Shown here: one piece after another, positions 34,442 through 48,500 of the stretch | How positions within the stretch are numbered: position 1 is the first letter of the stretch | How the letters are laid out: every line of letters begins with the position of its first letter | NCBI GenBank assembly: GCA_020744225.1 | Contig: JAGMWG010000001.1 | Span: 930,001-994,000, forward strand | Origin: Paraphoma chrysanthemicola | Lineage: Eukaryota; Ascomycota; Dothideomycetes; Pleosporales; Phaeosphaeriaceae | Direction: 5' to 3' | DNA length: 64,000 nt | Program-made: the position numbers and the translations under genes | The notes under the pieces: model-generated | Seen by the model: only the letters and a program-made list of their open reading frames with translations | The model's database searches: none | Told to the model about the DNA's origin: nothing

Positions 34442-36326
34442 CTACCATAGAAACCGCTGTATCTTCCCAGGTTCGCTCGGCCACGTGAATCCTCGATGAA
34501 TGAAAGTGTAAGTCACAGCGATGTCAATAGCCAATAGCCAGAGCGTTTCGATGCCAAATCTTGTGTCGTAGCTTGTTTTCGCAGATCGACCTCCAGGAGG
34601 AAGTGAAGCAGGAGAGGACTGGATGCGAAGTCTCCAAATGATCCACGGGATTATAAAGTAGCGCGGTTCCACAAGTGGAGCTGTAACGACAGACAGGGCT
34701 GTGGATACCAGCCAAACAAAAATGAAGCTGATTGTGACAGGTGGACGACTGCCCTCACCGCTGGTTGGGTGAGCGGCGTCGCGCTTCTTTTCTAGTGCAT
34801 CCCTGTTATTGGACGACAAGCCCAGTGCCCCAATAGCCAACCATGCACAGACTGCATAAATTGGGACAGCTATGTATTTGATAGCCGCGTGTCGTCGCAG
34901 GATCCTGAAAACATAGAAAACATAGTGTCGGTTGTCTGCCAGTGTATACGGGTGTATGATGGTGTTGAAATGTACTGCCGTGAATGCACTAATCATAAAG
35001 AGGGCAGACACCAGGATGCCTGGGATCTTTAACTTTGAAAGAAAAGATGCGGGGATCTCCAGGGCGGTCTGAAGTTGTCTTGGCAACAGCGCTGTGACTG
35101 TAGCAAGTGCTGGCCCTATCAATAGCGGGGCGGAGAAGAAGGCAATGTATGGCCAAAGGTACAACATCTGAGGAACATGGATGGTAGCAGTGTGTGCTGA
35201 TTTATCGCCTAGAAGAATTGGTTAACATTCGTAACTATACGCTGACAAGGTAACCTACCAAGCACGACGCTCCCGTTCCACGCAACGAAGCCGGCGAAAA
35301 GCCCGAGCAGGACAAGGTAAGGAAGGCCAATCCGTAAAACCAATAGTGGTTTTCTCAGCACTGCGATGGCGACAGAGAATAGCAACAGTACATAATCTAG
35401 CATAATTAGCCTGGGATTCGACGAACTCCAAGAGTCCATGGCCAATACCTTGAAGCTCGGCATCCTCAACGCAGCAATCGTAGACAACTCCTTCGCTCCA
35501 ACACTTCTGAAGAATGTCCTTTGGGTTCTCCATACGCGGAGAAACTGACGGTGAGGCGCTTTCCTTGAGTGCGTCGATGACACTAAGACCAGCGGGAAAA
35601 ATAGCGACCCAAAAGATATTGGTTTGGCGAAAGAATAGTGCGACTAATCCAACGATGACGGTGCTTAAGTCGCTCAATACACTACGAGATGTTGCAGAAC
35701 GCTTTAGTAGCACGTTGTAGCTGAGCAGAACAATCAAGGTCGACATGACGTCTGTGTAGAACAATGCTGAAAAGAAGAACAGCGGCGGGAATAGCGCAAT
35801 GTTGAGAGCGGCATTGGCGTCCGAAAGAATGCATGAATCGCTGGATTCTGACCCTTCGTTTGCAGCCTTAGTGTCTCCTGACTTCTCCACTTGAGAAATG
35901 GCTGGAGTGCGAAGTCTGCGAAGGATGCCGTAACTCAGTGGACAGATCAGACACAACGCTACAACGTTGAGGGCTCTCAAAGACGCTGAATCACAGCCGA
36001 TGACTGGTGCAAAGAGTTTAGCCACCAAATATCTGGGCGGATTAGCTTGCTGCATGCAATCGCAAGCTGGATTCTTACAGGCCCGGTGGTGTCGTGATCT
36101 TTGGATCCCAAGTGTAGTCTCCTTGACAGTACTTCTGCGCCTGCGGGATGTGGAAGAATTCGTCCTGATTCGGCATGAGGGCTTTGTCTTTGCTATTACG
36201 CTTAGAAGCACTTACAAGATATGGCTCATGCACTTCCTTGGACACAGCGTTGTACCATGTCGCAGAGATGTTGGCGACTGCCAGCAGAGCTGCGGGCAGC
36301 GCCCAAGCCTGCAGCAAAGTAGGCAT
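34442..36326 (-). CDS. ALG10: ALG10/DIE2 alpha-1,2-glucosyltransferase
   Basis: ER-membrane enzyme that adds the terminal glucose to the dolichol-linked oligosaccharide in N-glycosylation. Exons 36326..36216, 36164..36079, 36032..35449, 35396..35259 and 35208..34442 give 561 residues; every junction keeps phase. Family landmarks: EPYL-DEFFHIPQAQKYC spanning intron 1, WDPKITTPPGL at intron 2, ALFPPLFFFSALFYTDV, FRQTNIFWVAIF, then HPYTLADNRHYVFYVFR and EPRYFIIPWI. About a dozen hydrophobic helices are spread along the chain. Between 35449 and 35396 the reading frame shifts, which the 52-bp intron (GTATTG donor, TGCTAG acceptor) restores exactly. The start codon lies 189 bp from that of PSF2 on the other strand. 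Confidence 0.95.
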
Positions 36327-36515
36327 CTGAGTCTTGGGCAAGGACGAGAGAGAGTAAGAGAATGTGTAAAAGTGATGATGTACGTTGTTAGTGGCCAGAA
36401 AGCTGAGCGGTCCGAGCAGGCTAGTCCCGGTTAGGTTACTACCTACGATCGCGCTCCGCGTCGACTTAGCTCCAAACTTCAACAACACTCACGGGCACAT
36501 CCCACGCGTCGCAAC
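36327..36515. promoter_or_regulatory. Shared compact promoter ALG10/PSF2
   Basis: Only 189 bp separate the two divergent start codons. Both genes are housekeeping. I see no clear TATA box. Confidence 0.5.
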
Positions 36516-37372
36516 ATGGCATTGCCCCTTCCGCCGGGGCTCACGCCTCCAGAAATTGCATTTCTTTGCGAGATGGAGCTCGTGACCGTCATTCCGCGCC
36601 AGCGACTTGAAGGACTCGACCTTTTGGGTGTATGTGTGCCCCACCAACACCCCACCACCATTTATATGTCCAGCCAATTCATCGTATATACATGTCTGCA
36701 AGGGAGAAGCTGAAAGTAAAAAGGGACGCATAAAACCACTGAATCCACCACACAGGACCAGCTTACCGCTCTGGCTGGCTCTTCTCCTCAAGCGCCAACG
36801 ACGCGCCAACATTCTCCCACCTCCATGGCTGAACTCGCATTCGCTCACAGCAATCCTCGACCACGAGATCGACCACGACGAGACCTTCTCTCCGCCGCCG
36901 AGGTTACCCCCGCAGCCTTCGAATAACACCATGCCCGTCTCTCCGCCATTTCTCTCGAACAACACCTCAGACGCAGCGCCAGACGCTCTGCCTTATCACT
37001 GGCTGGAGATAGGAGAAATGCTTCTAGAAGCAGCCTCTGATGACTTTGAAGAACCTGATAGTGTCAGGAAGCTCTTGCGAGGCCTGAGGGAGGTCAGGAT
37101 GGCAAAGCTGCGTGGCTATGTCGAAAAGCTCGATGCATCCGGCGGGGTCAAGATGAACGGCATAGGAGGCATGGAAGTGGGAGAAGGTAGGGCCTTCGTC
37201 ACTGGAGTGGTTGATGGCCTGAGGTATGTGATATCGTGGGGAACTAACTATCATTATGAAGCTGACTGGGACCAGGAAAATCACAGCTTCGCGAGAACAG
37301 CAGCGCAAGGACCGCGACCGAGATGGCATGGAGGAGGGCGACTATGATGACGACGAGATGGAAATGCAATAA
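36516..37372 (+). CDS. PSF2: GINS complex subunit Psf2
   Basis: Subunit of the GINS tetramer, part of the CMG replicative helicase. Exons 36516..36629, 36724..37223 and 37276..37372 give 236 residues. It starts MALPLPPGLTPPEIAFLCEM, continues ELVTVIPRQRLEGLDLLG, then RIKPLNPPHRTSLPLWLALL after intron 1. LPYHWLEIGEMLLEAASDDF and RAFVTGVVDGLRKITASREQ complete the core, and the tail is acidic (EEGDYDDDEMEMQ). Intron 2 is canonical (GTATGT, GCTGAC, CCAG). Intron 1 has a canonical GTATGT donor but ends AAAAG at 36723; an alternative acceptor at 36702 (GCAAG) would insert seven residues (GEAESKK) in frame. Both are AAG. I favour 36723 because a CTGA branch-like motif lies just upstream. Confidence 0.93.
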
Positions 37373-40300
37373 AATCCTGGCTGGACCAAAAGAGCGACCC
37401 ATCTATGGATCACCATCCGCCAACGACTATGCCACACCACTACGCAGTACCTACGCTCCAGCATTCATCGACAAGAAGCGGACGTGGGATCGGTTGACCT
37501 TCTACCAATGTCTTGCTGAGGGTCCGAGTACCACGCGAAGGAAGAATCATACTTGCCACGATGGAAATGGCGGTGGTGAGATCCCACATAGTCGCGTTGG
37601 ATTATCGTCCCAGTGTCAGCCTGTCCTTGCAAGTGGCATGCATGGTGGGCGCGCAAAGTACTCTCTGCTGCACAGCTGCAGAATGCAGCGAAGCATCGAC
37701 ATCACAGCGCCGTCATTGCTCGAGACCTTCCGACCAAACGTGCATCACCTCCCCATTGCGCCGTCATAGGACCGAATCCGCCCGACCCTTACGATAGTCA
37801 GGTATCGCGTTCTAAGAGCGCTACACGCGCGGAATTGTCTCAACTTCGATGCGAGGCATCCAGTCCTCTGGCTCATTCCGACGAGCACACGCGTAAGTCG
37901 CCGCGTATGCACCGCTCCGAATGTCCTAGCAGTCTCGGTACCGGGGTGAAATCCTTTCTGCCGTCGCAATACCTATGGTCACCTGCGCAGGACACTGCTT
38001 CTCCTAGATGTATACGCCTTTCGTCACGTCAAGTGGTTGCGTACAGAGGCGCTCTCCATGGCAGATGCCGTGGTTGGAGGGACTAGGCCACGGCCTTGAC
38101 TCGGCCAACATCATGGAAGACCCCTGAGATCGAGACGTTTAAAGCGTATTGGAGACTACGATAACGTTGTGCTACCGCAAGCTCCCGCATGGCGTACTGT
38201 CACAGCTGTCACGCGCAGAAGTGGGGCGAAAAGTAAAGCCGTATGTGACCGCAACACGCCCTCGTCCGTGTCGCATACAAAGATTACACGAAACGCAACG
38301 TCAATAGGTCCCCTCGGCTACGGTGGAAGCCATGGAATGGCGCCCGATACCGACGCATGCGGCTCGTCGTAAGAGACCGTTGTGGTCACCTGAATACACC
38401 ACGTTTACGACACGTTGATCGTCGGAGACACATACCGGCATCACTATGCTCCTGGTGCTGTTCTCTCGTGTATTCGTCGGCACCAATGAGGAAAGCCGAA
38501 TGCCCGGAAGCTGGTATAGTGTGACGGCACGATTTCGAAACGTATACCAAGACTTGCCAGATGTTTGAGAATGGTCAGACCAGGTCGTCGACACTCCACC
38601 ACGTGGTGGTCAACAAACGTGGCCATCAGAAGCAACCTGGTTCCTGATCATCTCGCTAGCAGGCATTTGCCCTGATCGCCTCATCCCTTGCACGATATAC
38701 CAGCGAGTCGCCTGAGCATCCAATATATCGTATTGCCCAATTTTCCCTCCTAATCCCACAATTCAAGCTGATTCTCGTGCTGTCTTTCGGAAGGTGACAT
38801 GTCTCCATCATCGATGCCGAAAAGCAAAACAACCCATATCTCAGCTGTGCGCTTACCTGCATGGCAAGCCTGCATGAAATCCTTGACTCGTGCTCGCCAT
38901 GCGCTAGGTGCATGAACGTGACAAACTCGGAGCGCGACAAAGACGCGTGGAGCTGGATGTGCGAGTTGACGTACTTATCAGGGACTACGTTTGTAGTATC
39001 TAGTCGACCAGAGGCGTGTGTATGCGTTATTGGTGTTGCTGAGCAGGTACTCCGAGTAAGTGTATGCGTTGCGTTGCACGGCAGGTAGGAAGCTGTGTAT
39101 GACAGATTCCAACGTTCCAATTGAATCATTCGAATCGCAAATCAAACCTACCTACCTACCTACCTACCTATACCAATATCGCACATATCGCACGCACATA
39201 CTCACCACTACTCCCTCCCTCCCTCGTCTGGCAAGCTCCTCATGAACCGCATCTCCACATCCCCCACCCCACCCGTCTCATCCACCCATACCCTTACCAC
39301 GCCACCCTATATCCGCAATCCACACCCGCAGCCAAACCTACCAGAAGCAGTATATTCCGTGCATCTATTCGAAGGAAATGAGACCGCCAGGAGCGACTAA
39401 ATACGAGAAAAAAGTGATGTGCTACATGCTTCAGCGTTGTTTGTCGGTCTGCACGGCGGCACGCGGGAAAGGATTCTATGGGCATGAGGTTAAGGAATTT
39501 CCCGCGAATGGGAGGGGGAGAATGGCGCAGGGATGAGGGTGGGAAGGGAAGGTGAAACGTGTTTTGTGGATTGGTTTGCGGGAGGAAGCGAGGTGTGAGG
39601 ATGGGAAAGGGTATGAGGAATTGAGACGGTGGATGTTACGGGTAATGTTTTTGACAGGTTTGGGGTGACGGGACGGATGTGTTCTTTTTTGCTGGGCACG
39701 GAGAGTTTAGACTTGATGACAATTATTTGCGTGTGTGGAAAGACAGCGGCATGACGATCCTGGTTGTTGTTGCAGCGATCAAAAGTGTTTTGCCGTGTGT
39801 TGAATGGGAGAACATGTCATTTTTCGAAACTCTCATATCCAAACGTTGTTCCCGTGTCGCGCTTCACGCAAATGTTATAATCCTTGGACCTGCATACGAC
39901 AAAATGCAGGTACGCGTTGTTGCGAAAGGCTAAATTTAGCCACGGATATTTTAATGGCACGTTTTACCCCATCCGTGCTGTGGTGACGTTGGTAAACTAT
40001 ATGTCCTTGCGATATTATCGCCATGTTGACGGGAACTCGCAGACGGTAAAAACGCTGTCTAAAAGGCTGGGCTGCGTATCGCCCTTGTGGAGCTGGTGTG
40101 GCGGTGGCCAGGCTGGACGAAACCGTGGCTAGTTGTGCCGTGGAGGATGGCATTCCTGGTCGTGGGATTGGAGCCGCGAGCCCCGCGGAAGAAACTTCAG
40201 AACTGATGAGGTTGGGCCTGTCTCTCGGTGGGATTCATTGAGCTATCACTGGCGGACAAAGCGTTACCTGTCTTGCGACGATCAACCAGACATTTCTAAG

Positions 40301-43300
40301 GCACTCGCTTTGTCCGTCGTGGTAAAAACAATGAATTTCGAGACGACGTGCATGCGGCCCGTCAGCCTCGTTCTACAAGTACCACCGGGTACTCCGACAG
40401 CTCAATTTCAAGCGCGCCTATTCTGTCGAAATCGCGCGATGCATCGTAACAGACCCCTCGTGCGGAAGTAACGGAGACGAAGCGTTCGGTAAGACAGGCG
40501 AGCAGTTACGCAATGAAAAACGACTCGCACACTGTCAATTGGTAGGGGCACGAGCAAGGAGAGGCCTGACTGTCGGTGTCGCGAAGTGGACGAGTTGACC
40601 CGCTTGAGTCGTGGAAGGAACGCCGAAAGAAGCTCGAGATAGACAATCAAGAAGCGCCTGAGTCGTTCAAGAGCTGTCATATGAATCATGGGAGCGAATA
40701 GACTCGTTGACTCTGGGAACGTCCTTGCTGGTTCGCCCGTTGCAACTTGTTAGCGGGCACGGTGTCCAAGGTCTGAGCTTGAACAGCGGGACCATGCATC
40801 GCTGAAGGTCCGAATTGCTGTTCCGTCAGAACCTACCAGATAGTCGTTAGAGTAGTCAATAACGCTTCGCAACCTAACAGACGCAGAGCTGCGAGTGCTA
40901 TCCAAGTGGATGCCTGTTTGCATGCCTGAATCATTTTCCGATATCTCTTGCAGATTGACATCGACGGCTTGTTGTGCATCAGCTCATGTCAGTACCGAAG
41001 AGATGGTCCACCTGCAAGTCAACACTTTTCGCTGCGTTGAATGCGAGTGTGCACCCTGTGTCCATCATACCGCGGAAGGAGGCTGCAGCGGCGAAATAGT
41101 GGAACGTGCCATGCTCCTGGAAGCAGAGCCTCATGGGCTATGCAGGAACCCATGAAGCTCAGAGAAGCTGCAAACCTTCCACAGTGATCCTACAAACAGC
41201 AAAAGGACCGCAATTGCGCACGAAGGATCTGAATTTGTGGGACCTGGAAGAATACGAGTCGGGCATGGCGATAGCTAGGACAGTATCTAAAATGACGAGC
41301 AGTCCGGTTCTTATCATGACCGTGGAGATTGACCGCAGCGAGGTCGTAGGAGTCGCCCACGTCACGGTGACTCGACATCAGTGTGATACTGGTAGCCAAG
41401 CTCTCGACTGTGACGACTGTGCCTCAAGGGCACAGTTAAAACAAATCACATGATTTCGGCCAAGCGCGTATCTCCTTTTCCGTGGAATCGTCACAGCGTC
41501 CTTCCCGTGCCTCGGTTTATCCACAGCGGTGTGATAGCCGAACTGCGACAAGCTTAGTGTGCTGAACCATGCTGTCGGGTGCACAGTAGGGAGTGCGCGG
41601 TGCGCAGAAAGTCTGACACTCGCGCTAGCCACTATCTAGGCATTGATGTGGGAGATAAACAACGTAACATGAAAACAGTAGCTTTGGAGCTAATCGTCAT
41701 GGTGAAGATCTGCAGAATGGTAGGGAAGGAGAGTCCTGTTTGGACATCATTTCAAGACACGGCAGTCAAAGGCCGGCGATTTGATCGCGCGGTAGCTAGA
41801 GCCGTTCCCCGTGCGCCGCTCCGACGCGGTGCTTCTTGTTTCAGATCCAGCCGCGTCTGTTGATGGCGGAGGGTGTTCCGGGTCCACACAACACCACTTA
41901 CGTGCTGTTGAGCGAATGCTCGCGAAGGGCTTGCTTGAGTCTCGTCAAGATGGAGCCGAGTATGTGGCAGTGAGTCGTACTCAGCGTATTGCATTTACTG
42001 AGGCAAGACTTCGGTGACGGGATCCCAGGGCGGGAGTTTAGAAAGTAAAGTGCTCATGTGTAGAATGGACGACCGGCCACCATGGATGCTGACTTTCACA
42101 GGCAGGATTTTGCGGCACGAAGCGCTGTGGGTTGCTCGAGACCCGACCTTCCGGAGTGTTGACATAAGGGATCTCTTGCGGGCAGCTTCCGAAAGCGCAC
42201 CGCGGATGCGGAAATGATGAACCTTGTTTGTTCACAAATTGACATGTTACGATGTTCTGTGGGGAACAGGTTCGCGGCGTAGTTCAACGAAATCTTAGAC
42301 ACGAGACTTGAAGCCACCTTGAGCATCTAGAGTGAGCTGAACGAACTGCCTCTGCGAAAAGGCAAGGTCGATCCATGTTAAGTGCTCCTCGGTCATTGAT
42401 GGCGGATGGTGCCGGATTGTGGCATTTGCAACACACTGTATCGCTCTGGCTTGCTCTATCCTTCGACGAGCCCTGTTGCAAGAAGAAGATTAACGATAAG
42501 CGAGCCGTGCGGCCCTATCTCCACGATGCAGATGTTGTTGGTGACGAGAGAGCGAACGATCGACAAGATATCTGTGACTGTCGCGTTCTCTGTGGTTGCT
42601 TTGTGTACAAAAAGGAAACAATTGCATATGCCGACTTCCCCGGTCGTGATTTGGTGTGACCCTTGTGCAGATCGAGTCTTCATGTGGTTAGACCCCTGAA
42701 GCGAGCCGTATTGAAGGGATCACCCTTCTAGGCATCGGGCATTTTCCGTACGATCGGCGTACACCAACAACACGAAGGCAGCGCAGCACTGGACAAGAGC
42801 ACCTGTTTCAGGCATCCGAGCATGGCCAATTCTGGATCACGGTCGCTCCCGACGAACGGTTCTGGGCTCCAAACACGTCGAATTAAAGACTCCAATGGCC
42901 ATATTGGAGGCGTGCACTACGGCGAATTGTGCTCAGAAAGTACCGAGGTTTGGTAAGCACAAATTAGCCATGGCGTATTTGCGCATCGGGATTGTGGTCT
43001 ATGCGTGTTGTGGCATTGCCGTGGCCTGACTTTTGCTTTTTAGTCCGTGACGGCGTGCTCTTCTTGACGAAATGCGACACAAGCAGATGTCCTACGGAAG
43101 GGCTCGGAGCGGCGGGCAAAAACCACAACGGGTTGGTAGGGACATCATCTCCTTGGTCTCGAGTATTGCTAATTGCTGTTGACAGCCCTTGAATATAGAC
43201 CAGTGCTACATTGAAGTCGTCGTTTAGCTAGCTTGAGCGCTATGATGCTACTTTGACTAGGGTGACACTTCTTAAGACCTCATTAAGTTGCAATCGAGTA

Positions 43301-45538
43301 AGTGGCTGGGCCGCGATGACTCGAAGGGGAAATGTCAACGGTCAATCGTCGAACAAGCAGTTGACAAGCAAGCAACATGTCAGGTACGCTCGTCTCGATC
43401 AGGAAGTTCTGTGTCTGTCCTCCAGTAGGGGATCTTGGCCTTGTCAATTGCTACGGGAAATGTCGAGTCCCTGCTTGCGTCAGTCAGGGACTTGATGATA
43501 TGCTCATGGGTTGGGCAGGTCGCCGTTCTGTGAAGGAGCAAGATCAGCGCAGTCATCTCAACGACATGGGCAGCAGTGATCCCGGCACGACTGGCAGTGG
43601 GTCAGATGTACCCCACAGCGTGCCTAACATCCCTCGCCCAGTGAATGACGTTCGAGTGTTCAGGGTGCCAAAAGGTCAATTCCGCCTTACGGACTGGAAA
43701 CGTGACGGTGGCTGCTTCAGATTCCCAACAGCAGCGGACTCGTTCTCGCTCGAAATTCGCCGTGGGGTCCAGGGGATATTGGAGGCTTGCGGTGCCGCAG
43801 CCGCAATCGGGCTTTTGAGAATATTTTCACATGTGCCCAATGGGAAGGATTTGTGAAAATGCAGGAGTCGGGTGCAGGATTGATTGGAGGCGTCGACCGT
43901 GGCAACCGGGGAGTGTGTGCCGGCTCGGTTGCGGGCCCGAATGGGTTTACGGCGCTCGAGCGGCGAGATGATCTCTTGCCGCTTCCAGACCCGTGCAGCG
44001 ACCGGGGAAGAGGTTCGTGGTGGGGCTTTGCAAGCCTCACGCTGCAGTAGTTCGCGTTCTGGCGTGTGCTTTGCGGGTCTCCCTCATGCAATCGACTGCA
44101 TTTGAGTGTGCCGAAAACGTGGAGCGTGGGAGGTCGCAGCGCACGCGCAGCAGCCGTCACGTCACAACAGAATCGCGATGCTGCTGCTGTGGCAGACTCA
44201 GCGAGTACGTCTCGTGAAGCAGGGCGCAAGTCTCCGATGTTGCCCCCCAACGGCGCGCTCGCGTCCAGGTCTCGCGCGTCGGCTGGATGAATGGCACGCG
44301 ATCTTCTCAACGTTTTCATGAGAAGTGTGCAAGGGAAGCACAACCGGAGAGAAGTCACTGGCTCCCTCTCCCAGCACGGCCGCAGAGACGCGCGAATCAC
44401 GGTCGCGGCCCAGCAGGGCTTGTTACGCGGTCCATGCTGGGGCACGGCGGCGCCGCCCACCTACGCTCCCTGGAAGCCCATCCCTGCCGATGGCCCTGAC
44501 AGTAGCCCATGGCGTCTGTTCACACGAAGCTATCCCACAAGCCGGCCAGCCCGTGCCCATCCTCCGTAGCTGTGCGATAATAACGGCGTGGGTGCCGTCG
44601 AGGGCGAGGATTTGGCACGTCTCCTCGCTCCGCTGGCACCTTCACGACCTACACTCGCGAGATTCGAGTTCGGACCTGAGAGCAATATTGGACATCGGAG
44701 GGCTTAACGCGCGTGTTTCCTTTTGGTCGCAGCTTCCCTTCGCTTGAGTCGCGACTACCTCGCCCGCAGCACCGTTTGGAAGGAACCCCACGCACGCTCC
44801 TTACGCAGGCAGGCCCGACCCTTGCAGGCCACCAGTGCCTTCCTTCTCTGCTATCGCCGTAGAAAGCACCACGCAGTCTGCTCGCAGAACTCCGTGGCCA
44901 GCCCCTCCTTTGCATTTACCACTATCGTCGACGGGGAACAGACCGTGTCTGGCTTCTCCCACCTGCTCTGCCTGAGCACGCTCCATTCTGCGGCATTCTT
45001 GCGTAACAGAAACGACGCCCGTCCCAGCATCAACGACTCGAGTAGCTGTTTCACTGCAACGGCTGTCCGACTGCCTGCGCCCGCAATAGGCAATCACCTT
45101 GACTTCGGAAACTGTCACTCACGGGCTGTTGTCACAGACGACAAATTCGCATTTGCGATTATTCACCCTTCACTTGGATCCATCCCTGTCACTGGTATGC
45201 TCCCTTCCGTTTGTCGCGTCCCTCCCCGCATTCCTCGTCGAGTGCTGTCTGATGGCATCCTCGTCATTCCTCACTCTCTAGCTTCACCACAATAATAACA
45301 TTGCGCAGCAGGAACACCACCAACACCAACACTAAACGTCAATACTCGAGCTGCAGGGTCCAACCTGCCATTGCACGCTGTTGACAGACACAACTACAGT
45401 TCGGGCGACGTCACCGACCCAACTGGAATAGATGCTCCCGACATACCAGCGGTGCTGCGACGGCTAATTTGCGACCCACCGTCTCCAGAACTCTGTTCCA
45501 AGCCCATTGACCCTTCGGTTCCTGTTCGCTCTTCCACC
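37373..45538. other. About 8 kb with no supported gene
   Basis: The largest gap in the window. Open frames are short, overlap on all six frames and show no family motif, membrane pattern or consistent splice sites. Base composition is balanced and CpG is common, so it does not look like a heavily RIP-mutated, AT-rich transposon. The last 1-1.2 kb, GC-rich with C/T runs, probably includes promoter and leader of the Ras GEF gene. I see no tRNA, long terminal repeat or inverted-repeat ends by eye. Confidence 0.5.
39147..39170. repeat. (CCTA)6 microsatellite
   Basis: Six perfect tandem CCTA units, followed within a few bases by a TACC remnant and C/T-rich sequence. Simple repeat inside the gene-free stretch. 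Confidence 0.9.
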
Positions 45539-48500
45539 ATGGCTGACTGGATCCTTCATCACGAAGAGTTAGACAAGCACTCGAGCGCCCTCGTCGCGCC
45601 ATTGAACATACAGAAGTCGCCAAAGAGGTCGCGAACAGGCGTACTCGGTCACAGTCGGCAATCTTCACGGGGATCCCAGTCCATCAGGTCACAATCGCAG
45701 TCGCAAATTTCTCCGCCATTGACGCCAAAAACTTCCTCAGAAACAATGGCTAAGCAAAATCCTCCTCAGCCTGTATTCCACAACTACCTCCGCGCCTTCT
45801 ACCACTACATTCCCACCTCGACTGTGTCGTCATCTACCGACGAGACCTCCATCACTGTTGCGATCAAGCAAGGCGATGTCATCTTGGTCCATTCAGTGCA
45901 CCCAAATGGCTGGGCCGATGGTACCCTTCTAGCCTCAGGAGCTCGTGGCTGGCTGCCGACCAACTACTGCGAGCCCTACGATCACCCTGCGGTTCGCAAT
46001 CTTCTCAATGCCCTGACTCACTTGTGGGATCTTGTACGCGATGGAGAGAATGGCGACCTTGTCGCATTCATGAAGCAAGATTATGTCAGAGGCATGATCG
46101 CCGGAATCCGATTCTTCCTTGTAAGTGATGATCCTCGTCTTGGCATTCGATGAAGTGAGGAACCAGTTTCTGACAATTATCAGGAAAGGACGGGATGCCT
46201 ATCGCGAGATTCGCGACTCATAGTCGCGCATATCGGCCTTCGGCGGATGCGTAAAGGTCTCCTAGGTGATCTATCCTCGCTCGTGAAGACTGCGAAAAAG
46301 CTACAAGAAACGCTACAGATGGACGAGGCGCCGATTCCCGTTTATGAGTACATGGACGAATTGGTGCTCAAGTCTTTCAAGCTTGTGACCAGAGCTGTGC
46401 GGTTTCTCGACATTTGGGCTACCGATGCGGTGTCGCTCTCGGCATTCGAGCTTGGTGATGCAAGCGCCGAGCGACCTTTGACCCCCCCATCGGACCCTGC
46501 GGGTCATGCAGTGCAACCGCTAGCAACACCAGACCAACTAGCTGAAGATGCGTTCCCAGCAAATCGCGACGAATCGCATGTTGCACAAGACCCCCCATCT
46601 ATGCATGGAGACGCAGCAAGCACTCAACCCCAACGTAATCTTAACCGCCTATCTGTCGCATTCTCGCTGCCGTCCGAGGCGGATTCCCTACAGTCACCTG
46701 TCTTCTCTCATCCTCCAACTCATGCAAAGCGTTTGTCTGTTACCCACCGCCTGTCATACACTGGAAAGTCTCAAAACAACCACACCGGTAACCTGGCCTC
46801 TGAGAGACTCGTTGCTTCACAAGACGCTTTCCTGGGTTTCATTGGTTCCTTCATCGGGTTACATCTGCAATCACGGTCATCTGAAGAGCTCGCCTACATC
46901 ACTCAACAATCTGTGGTCGCCTGCCGCCAGCTCCTCACAGTCGTTGAGGAAGTATGGGAGCGCGACGCACGGAGATCCAAAGAATTGGAAGAGGCACGCG
47001 ACACAATGTACGCTCGACTGACCGAGCTTGTGCAAGCTACCAAGGACATGTTCAACGCGTCCGATGCTGACACCAGCGGAGAAGTCATCGCGCCAGAATC
47101 TGGAAAACAACTAGTCGCTGCTGCTACAAGCTGTGTTCGCTCAGCCGGAGAGTGCGCGGCGAAAGCCCGCCTTGTGATCGAGCGGATCGGAGATTTTGAG
47201 TTTGAGGTAGTCGGCCTGGGTTTGTCAGAAGCGATACTCCAGCAGCTTCCAGAGCATGAGAACGTGTCCAAGGACATAGCCCAGCCACTGAAGCAGGCGG
47301 ACACTACTTTGGAAACCGACAAGCCTCTGCCGGCGACTCCCAATGAGGAAAACGACGACCGTCAAATTCCGCCGCCATTGGTTGTCTCAGAATCAAAGCC
47401 TCTACCAGAGGTCCCACAGCCATCGCCACTCGAGAATCAGCGATTGAGCCTACAGCCCGCTCCGGCTGCAATAATTGTCGAAAGCCCGACCGCAGTGTCT
47501 TTCAGATCTTCTCGATCATCAGTACCACCACTTAGCACGCTTCCTACGCCCAATTTTCCTGTACCAGACTCGTCTGAGCAACTCGAAAGCCCAATCAGCG
47601 TGACACAGGACAGCTTTCCTGACTCGGCAAAGACAGACAGTGTTAACGCCTCAGTTACAGATACCAGTAGCGCCTTCCATTTCAGCATGCGTGATACTGG
47701 AAGCGTTGTTTCGCACACCTCAACTCGGGCTACTACACCGGACCATTCGCCAGTGAAGACTCGGAGTTCTCAAACACTAGTCAGTAGCTTCGGTAGCTCG
47801 TCCGAGCTTCGTTCTCTAGCCAGCGAGGACCTCACGGCTGGTGAAGAGCACCTACTCGAGACGACATACGTGCACGAACTTGTCTATAACAAGGAAGGAC
47901 AGATTTCCGGCGGCTCTCTCCCTGCTTTGGTCGAGCAATTGACGACCTACGAAACAACACCAGACTCTGTATTTGTCACCACATTCTACCTCACATTCCG
48001 GCTCTTCACCACACCAGTAGAACTGGCCCAGTGTCTTATCGACCGCTTCGATTATATCGGCGATAGTCAAACAATCGGCGTACCCGTGCGCCTTCGAGTG
48101 TACAACGTCTTCAAGGGTTGGCTGGAGAGTCACTGGTCTGGTGAGAGCGACTCAGCTGCACTTGGCGTCATTCTTGCGTTTGCTACGGGCAAGTTGCGGT
48201 CGTCCATGCCTGCTGCTGGGAAGCGTCTAGCAGAGCTTACGTCCAAGGTCACCGAGGTCCGAGCGGGTGCACTTGTACCACGCCTAATGTCCTCGATTGG
48301 CAAGACTGGAGTTGCAAATACAACGCTCACCCCTGCAGACAACAATATACCGTCATCGGTCATCAGTAAGAGTCAGCTGAACGCTCTTCGATCGAGCAAG
48401 GAAGGCAAAGCTCCATGTAGTATCCTGGACTTCGACCCTCTCGAGCTGGCTCGACAGTTCACAATCATCGAGTCACGGCTCTTCTGCTCTATCCAACCTG

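Noticed and set aside
43717..44460. 247-codon minus frame in the gene-free stretch
   Set aside because: Pro/Arg/Ser-rich translation of GC-rich DNA without any conserved pattern; competing frames of similar size lie on the other strand.
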